64,000 nt of DNA from Rhodospirillum sp. (GTDB lineage Bacteria; Pseudomonadota; Alphaproteobacteria; Rhodospirillales; Rhodospirillaceae). Below the pieces are notes generated by a model. The model did not search any database. It had not been told where the DNA came from and was given only the letters and a program-made list of their open reading frames with translations. The stretch's first letter is position 1; every line of letters begins with the position of its first letter. Shown piece by piece: positions 8,966 to 18,211 of the stretch. The position numbers and the translations under genes are program-made. Location: NCBI GenBank assembly GCA_021741145.1, contig JAIOYK010000008.1, positions 1 to 64,000 of the forward strand, written 5' to 3'.

Positions 8966-10038
8966 CCGCGCCCCACAAGATTCTGGTCACTGGCGGGGCG
9001 GGATTTATCGGCTCGGCGGTTGTTCGCCATCTGGTTGGGGACTTGGGTGTTTCCGTTGTCACCCTGGATGCCCTGACCTATGCGGGAAATCTGGCCTCGC
9101 TGACCCCGGTCCAGGACAGCCCGAACCACCGCTTCGTCCACGGCGACATCCGAAACGGTGCCCTGCTGGCCGATCTATTCGCCAAGGAGCGCCCCGACGC
9201 GGTCCTGCACCTCGCCGCGGAAAGCCATGTGGACCGGTCCATCGACGGCCCAGCGGCCTTCATCGACACCAATATCACCGGCACCTATACCCTGCTGGAG
9301 GCCGCCCGGGCCCATTGGTCGACCCTGACCGGCGAGGATCGGGCAACCTTCCGCTTCCACCATGTCTCCACCGATGAAGTCTATGGCTCCCTGGGGGCCG
9401 AGGGGCTGTTCACGGAGACCACGCCCTACCAGCCCAATTCCCCCTATTCCGCCTCCAAGGCGGCATCCGACCACTTAGTCCGGGCCTGGCACCACACCTA
9501 TGGCCTGCCCGTGGTCACCACCAATTGCTCGAACAACTACGGCCCCTACCACTTCCCGGAAAAACTGATCCCCCTGGTGATCCTGAACGGGCTTGCGGGC
9601 AAACCCCTGCCCGTCTATGGCGACGGCCTGAACGTGCGTGACTGGCTCTTCGTGGAGGACCACGCCAAGGCCCTTTGGGCCGTGCTGACCCGGGGACAGG
9701 TGGGAGAGACCTACAACATCGGCGGCGAGGCGGAGCGGACCAACTTGGACGTGGTCGGCGCCATCTGCGCCCTGCTCGACGAGATGACCCCCGCGGCCAC
9801 GCCCCGTTCGGCTCTGATCACCTTCGTCACCGACCGGCCCGGCCATGACGCCCGCTATGCCATGGACACCACGAAGATCACCACGGACCTGGGCTGGCGG
9901 CCGGAGCATGATTTCGAAAGCGGTCTGAGAAAAACCGTCCGCTGGTACCTGGACAACCGCCCCTGGTGGGAGGACATCCGGTCCGGAAAGTACCAGGGCC
10001 AGCGCCTGGGCCTGACCGAGGGACAGCGAAAGCCATGA
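8962..10038 (+). CDS. rfbB: dTDP-glucose 4,6-dehydratase
   Basis: A 358-residue short-chain dehydrogenase/reductase of the extended type. It converts dTDP-glucose to dTDP-4-keto-6-deoxyglucose, the second step of dTDP-L-rhamnose synthesis. [10 protein letters not shown] is the NAD-binding Rossmann motif near the start. STDEVYGSL supplies the catalytic Thr-Asp-Glu, and [15 protein letters not shown] supplies the YxxxK pair. [18 protein letters not shown] is diagnostic for RmlB. Start and stop overlap rfbC and rfbD through ATGA junctions. Length and motifs are normal. Confidence 0.96.
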   Translation: MTAPHKILVTGGAGFIGSAVVRHLVGDLGVSVVTLDALTYAGNLASLTPVQDSPNHRFVHGDIRNGALLADLFAKERPDAVLHLAAESHVDRSIDGPAAFIDTNITGTYTLLEAARAHWSTLTGEDRATFRFHHVSTDEVYGSLGAEGLFTETTPYQPNSPYSASKAASDHLVRAWHHTYGLPVVTTNCSNNYGPYHFPEKLIPLVILNGLAGKPLPVYGDGLNVRDWLFVEDHAKALWAVLTRGQVGETYNIGGEAERTNLDVVGAICALLDEMTPAATPRSALITFVTDRPGHDARYAMDTTKITTDLGWRPEHDFESGLRKTVRWYLDNRPWWEDIRSGKYQGQRLGLTEGQRKP

Positions 10039-10943
10039 GCGGCCTCCTGCTGACCGGCGCCAATGGACAGGTGGGATGGGAGGTCGCTCGAAGGGCCAAG
10101 GCCCGGGGCCTGACTCTCCATGCCCTGGCCCGATCCACCCTCGACATCACCGACCCCGACGCCGTCGCCCAGGCCGTGGAGACCCTGGCGCCCGAGGTCC
10201 TTGTCAACGCCGCGGCCCATACCGCCGTGGACAGGGCCGAAGCCGAGGAAGACCTGGCGCTGGCCATCAACCGGGATGGCCCGACTCACCTGGCCAAGGC
10301 CTGCGCGCGCGTCGGGATCCCGTTGATCCACCTGTCCACGGACTATGTCTTCGATGGCACCAAGACCGCCCCCTATGGGGAGGACGATCCCGTCGCCCCC
10401 CTTGGCGCCTATGGTCGAACAAAGCTGGCGGGGGAGGAGGCCATCCGTGCCGCCACGGACCGCCATGCCATTCTGCGCACAGCCTGGGTCCATGGGGTCC
10501 ATGGCGGAAACTTCGTCAAGACCATGCTGCGGGTGGGCAAGGATCGGAAGGAACTCCGCGTCGTCGACGACCAGATGGGCAGCCCCACCTTCGCCGGGGA
10601 TCTGGCCGAGGCGATCCTCGACCTCGCCCCCCGTCTGGTGGCGGGATCCTCCGGATCCGAGGGATATGGGACCTTCCATTGCGCGGGAATGGGCGCCACC
10701 TCCTGGTATGGCTTCGCGAAAACCATCTTCCAGATCGCCCGCCCCTGGTATGGTCCCGGTCCAAGGGTCGAGGCCATACCCACCAGCGCCTATCCCACCC
10801 CCGCCCAACGCCCGGCCAATTCCATCTTGGACGGGGCCAAACTCGCGCGGGTCCACGGCATCCGCCTCCGTCCCTGGACCGAGGCCCTCGAGGCCATGCT
10901 GGCCGAACTCTCCAACCAGACAGGAGAAGGCTCCATCCCATGA
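10035..10943 (+). CDS. rfbD: dTDP-4-dehydrorhamnose reductase
   Basis: A 302-residue RmlD that reduces dTDP-4-keto-L-rhamnose to dTDP-L-rhamnose with NAD(P)H, the final pathway step. [11 protein letters not shown] is the cofactor-binding loop, STDYVFDG and [12 protein letters not shown] hold the catalytic Thr/Tyr/Lys, and [18 protein letters not shown] is typical of the family. The start is placed at the ATG overlapping the rfbB stop (ATGA), directly before [14 protein letters not shown]. The rfbA start overlaps its own stop in the same way. Confidence 0.95.
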   Translation: MSGLLLTGANGQVGWEVARRAKARGLTLHALARSTLDITDPDAVAQAVETLAPEVLVNAAAHTAVDRAEAEEDLALAINRDGPTHLAKACARVGIPLIHLSTDYVFDGTKTAPYGEDDPVAPLGAYGRTKLAGEEAIRAATDRHAILRTAWVHGVHGGNFVKTMLRVGKDRKELRVVDDQMGSPTFAGDLAEAILDLAPRLVAGSSGSEGYGTFHCAGMGATSWYGFAKTIFQIARPWYGPGPRVEAIPTSAYPTPAQRPANSILDGAKLARVHGIRLRPWTEALEAMLAELSNQTGEGSIP

Positions 10944-11818
10944 AAGGCATCATCCTCGCCGGAGGATCGGGCACCCGCCTGCATCCCATCACCCGGGCCA
11001 TCTCCAAACAGCTTCTGCCCGTCTACGACAAACCCATGATCTATTACCCGCTCAGCACCCTGATGCTCGCGGGGATCCGCGAGATCCTGATCATCACCAC
11101 CCCCCATGACGCCTCCGGCTTCCACCGGCTGCTTGGGGACGGCTCCCAATGGGGTTTGGACCTGCGCTACGCCGAGCAACCAAGCCCGGACGGGCTGGCC
11201 CAGGCCTTCCTGATCGGCGCGGACTTCATCGGTTCGGACCCCTGCGCCCTGGTTCTGGGGGACAATATCTTCCATGGCACGGGGCTAACCGACCGTCTGC
11301 GCGCCGCCGCGGAACGGCCAGAGGGCGCGACCCTTTTTGGCTATAACGTCCGGGACCCCGAACGGTATGGCGTCGTCGCCTTCGACGGAAACGGCAAGGC
11401 CACCTCCGTCGAGGAAAAGCCCAAGGCGCCGAAGTCCAGTTGGGCGATCACGGGCCTGTACTTCTATGACAATCGGGTCGTGGACATCGCCCGCTCCATC
11501 ACCCCCAGCGCCCGGGGCGAATTGGAGATCACCGATGTCAACGCCCGCTATCTCGCCGAGGGCGCCCTGACCGTCGAACGCCTGGGCCGCGGCTTCGCCT
11601 GGTTCGACGCGGGAACCCACGACAGCCTGGTGGAAGCCTCCAGCTTCGTGCGGACGGTGGAGACCCTGCAAAACACCCGCATCGCCGTACCCGAGGAAAT
11701 TGCCTTCATCAACGGCTGGATCTCCCTGGACGCCCTGATCGAACAGGGACAGGCCATGGGCAAGAACGGCTATGGGCAATATTTGCTGCGTCTTGCCCAG
11801 GAAGGGAGTCGCCCCTAA
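10940..11818 (+). CDS. rfbA: Glucose-1-phosphate thymidylyltransferase
   Basis: A 292-residue RmlA that makes dTDP-glucose from dTTP and glucose-1-phosphate, the committed first step of dTDP-L-rhamnose synthesis. [18 protein letters not shown] contains the nucleotide-binding GGxGTRL signature. [25 protein letters not shown] and [12 protein letters not shown] are further family markers. The length matches RmlA rather than longer UTP-glucose enzymes. It is the last gene of the rfbCBDA operon and starts on an ATGA overlap with rfbD. A weak GAAAAG/CTTTTC hairpin lies about 60 bp after the stop. Confidence 0.96.
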   Translation: MKGIILAGGSGTRLHPITRAISKQLLPVYDKPMIYYPLSTLMLAGIREILIITTPHDASGFHRLLGDGSQWGLDLRYAEQPSPDGLAQAFLIGADFIGSDPCALVLGDNIFHGTGLTDRLRAAAERPEGATLFGYNVRDPERYGVVAFDGNGKATSVEEKPKAPKSSWAITGLYFYDNRVVDIARSITPSARGELEITDVNARYLAEGALTVERLGRGFAWFDAGTHDSLVEASSFVRTVETLQNTRIAVPEEIAFINGWISLDALIEQGQAMGKNGYGQYLLRLAQEGSRP

Positions 11819-12019
11819 TTGCGAGGACATGGACATCGGGATGGCAACGCGACCCCGCGCATCGAAAGTGATTCGCCGAAAAGGGGGCGACGCTTTTCCA
11901 TCCCCGTTCCACTCCGACCTATTCACCCCGGGCGTTTGATCCATGTCCATTCACCTTTCATGAAGACCTTCCGGGATACCCGCATAATGGTTTGTCTCTA
12001 GAAAACGGCCTTTATTCCC

Positions 12020-12421
12020 ATGAACCCCTTCGACCGGCGGCGCCCCCTGCGCATCCGCCCCATCACCAGTTCCCGCATGGATATCCTGACGCGGCTGGAT
12101 GGTGCGATCCCCCTGGCCCAGCGCCATATAACGGCACCGAAGATCTCCTTGCGGTACGTTCCCGACCGAAGGGTGCTGGACCCGGAGAGCGTCGCGGTTT
12201 ATTTGTCTCATCTCGCCCGGGAAATCTGGGCCGGGCCGGAGGAGTTGGCCCTGGCCATTCTGGACGACATTAACAACGAAGCCGTTCCCCGGTGGATCCA
12301 GGTGCGGGTCACCGCCCACGCACCGGGAGGATTGGATCATCGTGTGGTCGTCGAGGACCACCAACCCCAATGGCGCCCCAGTTGGAGCGGCGCGCCAGTG
12401 GGCGATACCGGAGCCCCGTAG
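12020..12421 (+). CDS. Degenerate QueF-like (T-fold) protein
   Basis: A 133-residue protein that I align by eye to the unimodular QueF family (NADPH-dependent preQ0 reductase). ISLRYVPDRRVLDPESVAVY parallels the QueF stretch around ESKSLKLYL. PRWIQVRVTAHAPGGLDH parallels the PRY-IEV-FTPRGG region. The catalytic Cys of the QueF CPxTGQPD segment and the FHE motif that holds substrate are both missing, so ordinary nitrile reductase activity is unlikely. The protein sits just before a J-domain protein gene with a 7-bp gap, suggesting one transcript. It could be a structural or RNA-related T-fold paralogue. No good Shine-Dalgarno is visible. Confidence 0.6.
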   Translation: MNPFDRRRPLRIRPITSSRMDILTRLDGAIPLAQRHITAPKISLRYVPDRRVLDPESVAVYLSHLAREIWAGPEELALAILDDINNEAVPRWIQVRVTAHAPGGLDHRVVVEDHQPQWRPSWSGAPVGDTGAP

Positions 12422-12428
12422 AACCGCC

Positions 12429-13808
12429 ATGGCAGCGCCCATCAAGGATCCGAAAGGGTACTACCGCATCCTGGGCCTGCCCCTGGACGCGGACGAGGCC
12501 GCCATCAAGTCGGCCTATCGCAAGAAGGCCATGCTCCTTCACCCGGACCTCAACAAAAGCCCCAACGCGGTGGCCGAGTTCCAACGGTTGAACGACGCCC
12601 ATCATACCCTATCCGATCCAAGAGCCCGCCGGTCTTACGACACTCTTGCCGCCACGCCCCCTCCCCCTCCCCGGGATCCACCGCCCCAGCGGCCTCGCTC
12701 CGGCGCGGGGTCGACATCTCAAAGTGGGACCCGGGCGCGGGCGGGCCAATCTCAGGCGGGCCAATCACAAACCGGACAACAGGCCGGACAACAGGCCGGA
12801 CAACAGACCGGAGCGGCCCCGCCGCCCCCACCCCCAGGCCAAAGGGGCGCGCCGGCGCCCCAGGCCTGTGGCGCCTGCGGCAAGATCACGGCCCAACCCC
12901 GTTTCGTGATCCTCGAAAAGGTCACGGGCCGGGGGCTGAGGGTGGACCGGGAGCCCATCACCGGAGTCTTCTGCCGCCGTTGCGCCGAACGCTATGCCTT
13001 CCTGGCCAGTCTCCATTGCTGGCTGAAAGGATGGTGGGCCTTCCCCTCTGGCCCGTTCCAAACCCTCTCGGCCCTATGGGTCAACCTGCGGGGCGGCCTC
13101 AAACCCCCCCGGCAGAACAGCCAACTGCTGCTTCGCCAAGCCCGGGCCTTCCTCGCCCGGGGGGATCGGGCCCTCGCGCAAGGCCTCGCCGATCAAGCCT
13201 TGACCCTGGCCCCGGGCCCGGGACAGGAGCGGGCCAGCGCCGAACACATGCTCAACGCCCTGGGCGCCGAACCGGGGCGACGGCTGCGCAATGTCTGGAG
13301 TGGCCCTGGATCGGGTTTCTGGCTGCAATTGACCCCCCCCGTTGGTATCGCCTTGGTGGCCGGACTGATCGTCCTGCCTTGGTTCGGGACCCCAGGCCCG
13401 ACGACCACCGCCAATTCGATCACGATCCCGCCCCCCTCTCCTCCCCTCCCGGCGGAGCCGACACGGGAGCCGGACAGGGACCGCGCGCCCATCGCTCCGG
13501 TAACCCTCCCCCAGGGCCGGATCCACTCGGTCGCGGCACCGACCGTCGCCCTGCGCACCGGCCCGGGCACCCAATACGAGGCCGCGGCCCTGGCCAAACG
13601 AGGAACCTTCCTGGTGGTGCTGGAAGTCGACGCCGATGGCATCTGGGCTCGGGCCATGACCGCGCAGGGTCTTATTGGTTTTGTTCCCCTGGAACTGCTG
13701 CGCCCCATCGCCGGGGAGGAGACACCACCGGATCCCAAGGCCAAGGCGCCTTCGGACAGCGCGGCGTCCCTTCCGCCCTTGCCCCGCACTAAGCCGTCCG
13801 AACCCTGA
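12429..13808 (+). CDS. J-domain, zinc-motif, membrane and SH3-domain protein
   Basis: A 459-residue mosaic protein. Residues 9-65 are a J domain with HPD at 38-40, the motif that stimulates DnaK ATPase. A Pro-rich linker with a GQQA-type repeat follows. Two CxxC pairs (C147/C150 and C182/C185) could bind one zinc. A single hydrophobic segment near 301-318 is a probable membrane span. The C-terminal part (about 363-425) reads as a bacterial SH3 domain (VALRTGPGTQYEAAALAKRG, then GLIGFVPLELLRP). This suggests a membrane-anchored co-chaperone with an SH3 domain on the far side, possibly peptidoglycan-associated; that is inference. The end overlaps the convergent exporter gene by 20 bp. Confidence 0.85.
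   Translation: MAAPIKDPKGYYRILGLPLDADEAAIKSAYRKKAMLLHPDLNKSPNAVAEFQRLNDAHHTLSDPRARRSYDTLAATPPPPPRDPPPQRPRSGAGSTSQSGTRARAGQSQAGQSQTGQQAGQQAGQQTGAAPPPPPPGQRGAPAPQACGACGKITAQPRFVILEKVTGRGLRVDREPITGVFCRRCAERYAFLASLHCWLKGWWAFPSGPFQTLSALWVNLRGGLKPPRQNSQLLLRQARAFLARGDRALAQGLADQALTLAPGPGQERASAEHMLNALGAEPGRRLRNVWSGPGSGFWLQLTPPVGIALVAGLIVLPWFGTPGPTTTANSITIPPPSPPLPAEPTREPDRDRAPIAPVTLPQGRIHSVAAPTVALRTGPGTQYEAAALAKRGTFLVVLEVDADGIWARAMTAQGLIGFVPLELLRPIAGEETPPDPKAKAPSDSAASLPPLPRTKPSEP
12769..12812 (+). repeat. 12-bp coding tandem repeat
   Basis: The unit AGGCCGGACAAC occurs about three and a half times with one or two changes. It encodes a Gly-Gln-Gln-Ala run in the linker after the J domain. It stays in frame, so copy-number change would alter linker length without breaking the protein. 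Confidence 0.75.
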
Positions 13809-14661
13809 GGCACCTCCGGTCTCCGGCCGCTTGACTCCAGAGAACGCCCCCGACCACCAGGACCATGCCCAGACCCTGGACGGCTCCCGGCTGCTCGCCC
13901 AGGAGACCCCAGCCCAGCAACACCGCGGACAGGGGACTGAGGAAGCCCAGGGCGGAGACCCGGACCGGACCCAGCTTGGCCAATCCCCGAAACCACAGAC
14001 CATAGGTCACCGCCGCCCCGATCAGCCCGAGGTACCCGAGGGACAGAGCCTGTCCGACCGTCGGCGCGGGCCAGGGCGGATCCAGCAGAATGGCCGCCGG
14101 AGCGAGCAACACCCCCCCCGCCACCATCTGCCAGGCGGTCAGGGTCAATGGCGACACGTCGGCGCCCCATTTCCGGGTGAGCACCGTCCCCAGGGCCATG
14201 GACACCGCGCCACCAAGGGCCGCGGCCATGCCCAGGCCATCCACCACCAGTCCCGGCCCCAGCACCAGCAAGCCCACGCCCCCCATGCCCAAAAGGGCCG
14301 CTCCCACGGCACCGGGGCGGATCGCCGTTCCCAGAAAGGGCCAAGCGAACAGAACCACCAAGAGAGGCTGGGACGCCCCCAGGGTCGCCGCCAATCCTCC
14401 CGGCAGACGAAAGGCCGCCAGAAAGAGCAGACCCCAGAAGATAGCGAAGTTGAAAGCGCCCAACACCAGCGCCCGCCCCCACCAAGGGCCCGAAGGGAGC
14501 CGTCGGACCAGCAGGAGAAGCAACAGCCCGGCGGGCAGGGCGCGCAGACAGGCGATGGTCAAGGGATGACCGGCGGGCAAACCCTCCGTGGCGACGATAT
14601 AAGAGCTGCCCCAGATGGCCGGAGCCAGCGCGGTCAAGGCGAGGTCGGATATCCGCTTCAT
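13789..14661 (-). CDS. DMT superfamily (EamA) transporter
   Basis: A 290-residue integral membrane protein with about ten hydrophobic segments arranged as two EamA repeats. The first begins LALTALAPAIWGSSYIVATE and the second includes ALGGAVSMALGTVLTRKWG. Family members export amino acids, metabolites or drugs; the substrate cannot be read from sequence. Its start lies 11 bp after the stop of the nitroreductase gene, so the two probably form an operon. It ends 20 bp inside the convergent J-domain gene. I placed the start at MKRISDLAL because the sequence upstream is the shadow of the nitroreductase gene. Confidence 0.88.
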   Translation of the reverse strand: MKRISDLALTALAPAIWGSSYIVATEGLPAGHPLTIACLRALPAGLLLLLLVRRLPSGPWWGRALVLGAFNFAIFWGLLFLAAFRLPGGLAATLGASQPLLVVLFAWPFLGTAIRPGAVGAALLGMGGVGLLVLGPGLVVDGLGMAAALGGAVSMALGTVLTRKWGADVSPLTLTAWQMVAGGVLLAPAAILLDPPWPAPTVGQALSLGYLGLIGAAVTYGLWFRGLAKLGPVRVSALGFLSPLSAVLLGWGLLGEQPGAVQGLGMVLVVGGVLWSQAAGDRRCLRVRTA

Positions 14662-14672
14662 GGCCGCCTCCC

Positions 14673-15338
14673 TCACGCCAAGGTCAACAGGGCGGCGACG
14701 GGGCGGCGAGGTTTGGGCCGGGCGGACGCGCCCAGGGGGTGGCCGACCGCCACCAGCAGGACGGGGACCTCCTCGTCCCTTTCCCCGAACGTCCGCGTCA
14801 CGCCCTCCGGATCGAATCCAGTCATGGGACAGGAGTCCAGCCCATGGGCCCGGGCGGCCATCATCAAACACCCCGCGGCCAGCGTCGCGGAGCGAATCGC
14901 CTCCTCCCGCTGGCCCTGGGGATTGGCGTCGAACAGCTCCGCGGCCATGGTCCGCCAGCTTGCCGCCACGGGGGCGGGGAGCAGGCCCCCGGCCACCACG
15001 GGCGCGAGACGGTCCGGCAAGTCCCTGGACCGGGGCGGCTCGCCCCAAAGGATATAGGTCACGGCGGCCTCGGCGACCTTCGGCTGTCCGAAGGCCAGGT
15101 CTTTCAGCCGCGCCTTTCCCTCGGGAGAGCGCACCGCGGTGAACCGCCAGTTCTGGAAATGAAAGGCCGTCGGCGCCCGGGTCGCCAGCCGGGCCAGTTC
15201 GGTGATCAAACCGTCTTCGAGTCCCCGTGTCGCGTCGAAGGTCCGGGCGCTGGCCCGGTCCTCCAGGGCGGCGACAAGAGCCGCCCCCTCGGGGGTGGGA
15301 GCCGGATGGAAAGAAGGAGGGGGAGCATGATCAAGCAT
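14673..15338 (-). CDS. Nitroreductase-family flavoprotein
   Basis: A 221-residue FMN-binding nitroreductase-fold protein. DRASARTFD near residue 29 is the family RxSxRxF FMN-contact motif, followed by ARLATRAPTAFHFQNWRFTA, the second FMN-binding segment. The Gly-rich C-terminal stretch LLVAVGHPLG is the usual third segment. It would reduce nitro or quinone compounds with NAD(P)H in the cytoplasm; the physiological substrate is unknown. AAGGAG precedes the chosen ATG at good spacing. The divergent LysR gene lies 93 bp away and probably controls it together with the exporter downstream. Confidence 0.88.
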   Translation of the reverse strand: MLDHAPPPSFHPAPTPEGAALVAALEDRASARTFDATRGLEDGLITELARLATRAPTAFHFQNWRFTAVRSPEGKARLKDLAFGQPKVAEAAVTYILWGEPPRSRDLPDRLAPVVAGGLLPAPVAASWRTMAAELFDANPQGQREEAIRSATLAAGCLMMAARAHGLDSCPMTGFDPEGVTRTFGERDEEVPVLLVAVGHPLGASARPKPRRPVAALLTLA

Positions 15339-15431
15339 GAAGGTCGTCTCCTTGGAAGATTTGTCCGCCCAAGATCTAGACCCCATCCACAAAAGAGAGA
15401 ATATTTGTATTTTTCTCGTCACTCAAAACCC

Positions 15432-16370
15432 ATGGGATCGAATATGGAGAGCCTTCGGACCCTACGCGCCTTCTGCTTGACCGTGGAGGAAGGCAGTTTC
15501 GCGGGCGCGGCCAGACGGCTGGGCCTAACCCCGGCCGCGGTGGGCAAGATGATCGCCGGGCTGGAGGCGGACCACGGTGTCAGGTTGTTCCACCGCACGA
15601 CCCGGCGGATGAGCCCCACCCAGGCCGGCCTGGAACACCACCGACGGATTTTCCGGGTCCTGGAGGATCTGGAGGACGCCAACCGCGCCTTGGACCCCCA
15701 ACGGGATCGGCCGTCCGGCTCCCTGTTGGTCAGCGCCCCCATGACCCTCGGCCTCACACACCTGTCCCCGATGATCCCCGGCTTCCTGTCTCGCTACCCG
15801 GAGATCACCTTGGACCTGCGCCTGGATGATCGCCGGGTGGATATCATTGGCGAGGGCTTTGACCTGGCGATCCGGGGCAAGGCGGCCTTGGAGGACAGCG
15901 ATCTCGTCGCCCGCCCCTTGATGACCCTCCACCATGTGGTCTGCGCGTCACCGTCTTATTTGGCCGTCAAGGGAGTCCCAAAAACAGCGGAGGATCTGAC
16001 CGGCCACGACCTGATCCGCTTTTCCCTCAGCGGACATGCCGACGCCTGGCGTTTCACGAAGGGAGACCACCGGGTCCTGGTTCCCGTGCGAAGTCGCTAC
16101 GCGGTGACCAACAGCCTCGCCATTCGGGACGCCCTTCTCGCGGGCCTGGGTCTGAGCCTGATCCCCGAGGTCTATGTGCGCGCGGACCTGGAGGCCGGTC
16201 GGTTGAAGGCCGTTCTGGCGGACTGGTCGATGATCGAGATTACCGTTTACGCCATCTACCCGTCGCGGCGCCTGCTCTCGCCGAAGGTCCGCGTGTTCCT
16301 GGACTATCTCGGGGAGGGATTGGACCGGAAGCCCCTCATTCAACTTCCTTCCGCCGCCGGTGCAGGGTGA
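15432..16370 (+). CDS. LysR-family transcriptional regulator
   Basis: A 312-residue LysR-type regulator. The N-terminal winged helix includes FCLTVEEGSFAGAARRLGLT followed by AAVGKMIAGLEADHGVRLFH and RTTRRMSPT. The remaining 220 residues form the periplasmic-binding-like effector domain. The protein most resembles the subgroup in which the regulator sits opposite an oxidoreductase gene, and here it is divergent from the nitroreductase/exporter pair. The inferred role is control of that pair in response to an aromatic or quinone-like compound. No strong Shine-Dalgarno is visible; an ATG at 15444 is an alternative. Its 3' end overlaps fliJ on the opposite strand by 35 bp. Confidence 0.9.
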   Translation: MGSNMESLRTLRAFCLTVEEGSFAGAARRLGLTPAAVGKMIAGLEADHGVRLFHRTTRRMSPTQAGLEHHRRIFRVLEDLEDANRALDPQRDRPSGSLLVSAPMTLGLTHLSPMIPGFLSRYPEITLDLRLDDRRVDIIGEGFDLAIRGKAALEDSDLVARPLMTLHHVVCASPSYLAVKGVPKTAEDLTGHDLIRFSLSGHADAWRFTKGDHRVLVPVRSRYAVTNSLAIRDALLAGLGLSLIPEVYVRADLEAGRLKAVLADWSMIEITVYAIYPSRRLLSPKVRVFLDYLGEGLDRKPLIQLPSAAGAG

Positions 16371-16761
16371 GGCCGATTTCGTCCAAGGTCTTTTGTTCCT
16401 TTAGGTCGCGCTCCTCGCGCTCCCGCTTTTCCCGGTTTTCCTGGGAGATCTGAACCACCTTCAGGGTCCGGTAGGCCTCGGCGAGGTTATCCCGGGCGTC
16501 GTTCAAGGCCGCTTCCAATTGCCGCCGGTGATCGGCCAGGGCCTCCTTGTCCCCCAGGTATCGCGCCACATAGGCCCCAAGGGTAAAGCCCAGATCCGGG
16601 TTTTCCTTGGCGAAAACCTCTTCCTTGGCCATGGCGGCCTCGAGCTGAGCCTCCCGCGCGTTCAATTCCCCCTCGGCGCGATAGAGTTCCCCCAGCATGC
16701 GCTGGCATTCGTCCACCTCGAACCGGCGCAGGCGGATCAGGGCCTTCAGGTCCTTGCCCAT
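16336..16761 (-). CDS. fliJ: Flagellar export chaperone FliJ
   Basis: A 141-residue protein that is almost entirely charged alpha-helix, with heptads suited to an antiparallel coiled coil. Its size and position 13 bp after fliI identify it as FliJ, the central stalk of the flagellar type III export ATPase. FliJ sequences are poorly conserved, so the call relies on the pattern LKALIRLRRFEVDECQRML, the coiled coil and the neighbour. It acts at the cytoplasmic face of the export gate. No other flagellar genes are in the window, so fliIJ is separated from the main clusters or lies at the edge of one. Confidence 0.85.
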   Translation of the reverse strand: MGKDLKALIRLRRFEVDECQRMLGELYRAEGELNAREAQLEAAMAKEEVFAKENPDLGFTLGAYVARYLGDKEALADHRRQLEAALNDARDNLAEAYRTLKVVQISQENREKREREERDLKEQKTLDEIGLTLHRRRKEVE

Positions 16762-16774
16762 GGCGCCCTATCCC

Positions 16775-18211
16775 CTAGCGTTTGCGCCGGGGAGGCACCG
16801 GGAAGGCCTTGCTGTCGCGACCCTTGCGTGGCGCCTGCGTCACCTCTCCCCCGGCCGCCCGTTCCGCCTCCGCGGCTTCCTTGAGGGCTGGGAAAATGGC
16901 TTGGGTCAGTTGGGCATAGCCTGTCTCGAGGTCCGTCCCGTCGTCCTTCCGCTGGGTCAGGAAGGCCTCCAGCGGGTCATGAACCAGGATGGCCATGTCC
17001 ACCTGGGGATTAGACCCCTTGCGGTAGGCCCCCAGGCGGATCAGTTCAGCCATGTCCTCGTAGGAGGCCATGAGGCGCCGAGCCTCGCCCACCAAAAGGG
17101 TCTGTTCCGCCGTGTTGCAGCCGGGCATGGTTCGCGAGACGCTGCGCAGAATGTTGATGGCCGGATACCGCCCGCGCTCGGCGATGGCCCGGTCGAGCAC
17201 GATATGCCCGTCCAGAATACCGCGCACGGCGTCGGAGATCGGCTCGTTGTGGTCGTCCCCCTCCACCAGCACGGTGAACAAACCGGTGATGGTGCCGGAC
17301 CCCTCCCGCCCCGGTCCGGCCCGTTCCAGCAGCTTGGGCAATTCGGCGAAGACCGTGGGGGTGTATCCCTTCGACGCCGGGGGCTCGCCCGCGGAAAGAC
17401 TGATTTCACGCTGGGCCATGGCGAAGCGGGTGACGCTATCCATCAGGCATAGCACGTCCAAACCCAGGTCCCGGAAATATTCGGCGACCGCCATGGTCAT
17501 ATGGGCCGCCTGTCGGCGCATCAGGGGGCTTTCGTCGCTGGTGGCGACCACGGTGACGGAGCGGCGCAGCCCCTCCTCCCCCAGGTCGTCCTCGATGAAC
17601 TCCCGGGCCTCGCGGCCCCGCTCGCCCACCAGCCCCATCACGATCACATCGGCCGTCGTGTGGCGGATGAACATGGACATCAGCGAGCTTTTGCCCACGC
17701 CCGACCCGGCGAAGATGCCCATGCGCTGGCCCTTGCAGCAGGTCAGAAAGGTATTGATGGCCCGCACGCCCAGGTCCAACTTCCCCCCCACCCGTTGGCG
17801 GTCGTGGGCACTGAGGGGGGCGTTGCGAATGGCGATCCGGAGTTCGCCCGTCGCCAATGGCCCCTTGCCATCGACCGGGTCGCCCATGGCGTTGATCACC
17901 CGGCCAAGCCAGTTTTTGGTCGGGTGGATGGCGGGCACCCCTTCGGACAGTTCGGCCCGGCAGCCCAGGCCCACCCCGTCCAGACCCGTGAACGGCATCA
18001 GCAGGGCGCGCCCGGCGCGGAAACCGACCACCTCGCAGGGAACCCGGCGGCTGTCCCGGGCCACCAGCCAGCACCGATCCCCCACCGACAGGCTGGTCTG
18101 GACGCCACCGATTTCCACCAGCATGCCCTGAATCCCGACGACCCGCCCATGGATGCGCCGCTCGGGCACCTTGGCAAGGTCGTTGATGATCGAGGAAAAG
18201 AGTTGGCTCAT
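16775..18211 (-). CDS. fliI: Flagellum-specific ATPase FliI
   Basis: A 478-residue homologue of the F1 beta subunit that powers flagellar protein export as a hexamer under the export gate. The Walker A motif is in GIFAGSGVGKSSLMSMF near residues 163-180. Family markers GLVGERGREAREFIEDDL, MDSVTRFAMAQREI and PPASKGYTPTVFAELPKLLE follow in order. The C-terminus has a Lys/Arg-rich tail after residue 455 (KAFPVPPRRKR), longer than in enterobacterial FliI. I chose the ATG giving MSQLFSSIIND because it leaves the expected short N-terminal extension; frame continues further upstream. fliJ follows. Confidence 0.95.
   Translation of the reverse strand: MSQLFSSIINDLAKVPERRIHGRVVGIQGMLVEIGGVQTSLSVGDRCWLVARDSRRVPCEVVGFRAGRALLMPFTGLDGVGLGCRAELSEGVPAIHPTKNWLGRVINAMGDPVDGKGPLATGELRIAIRNAPLSAHDRQRVGGKLDLGVRAINTFLTCCKGQRMGIFAGSGVGKSSLMSMFIRHTTADVIVMGLVGERGREAREFIEDDLGEEGLRRSVTVVATSDESPLMRRQAAHMTMAVAEYFRDLGLDVLCLMDSVTRFAMAQREISLSAGEPPASKGYTPTVFAELPKLLERAGPGREGSGTITGLFTVLVEGDDHNEPISDAVRGILDGHIVLDRAIAERGRYPAINILRSVSRTMPGCNTAEQTLLVGEARRLMASYEDMAELIRLGAYRKGSNPQVDMAILVHDPLEAFLTQRKDDGTDLETGYAQLTQAIFPALKEAAEAERAAGGEVTQAPRKGRDSKAFPVPPRRKR

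Noticed and set aside
12020-12421. A functional QueF nitrile reductase
   Set aside because: The catalytic Cys region and FHE motif are missing.
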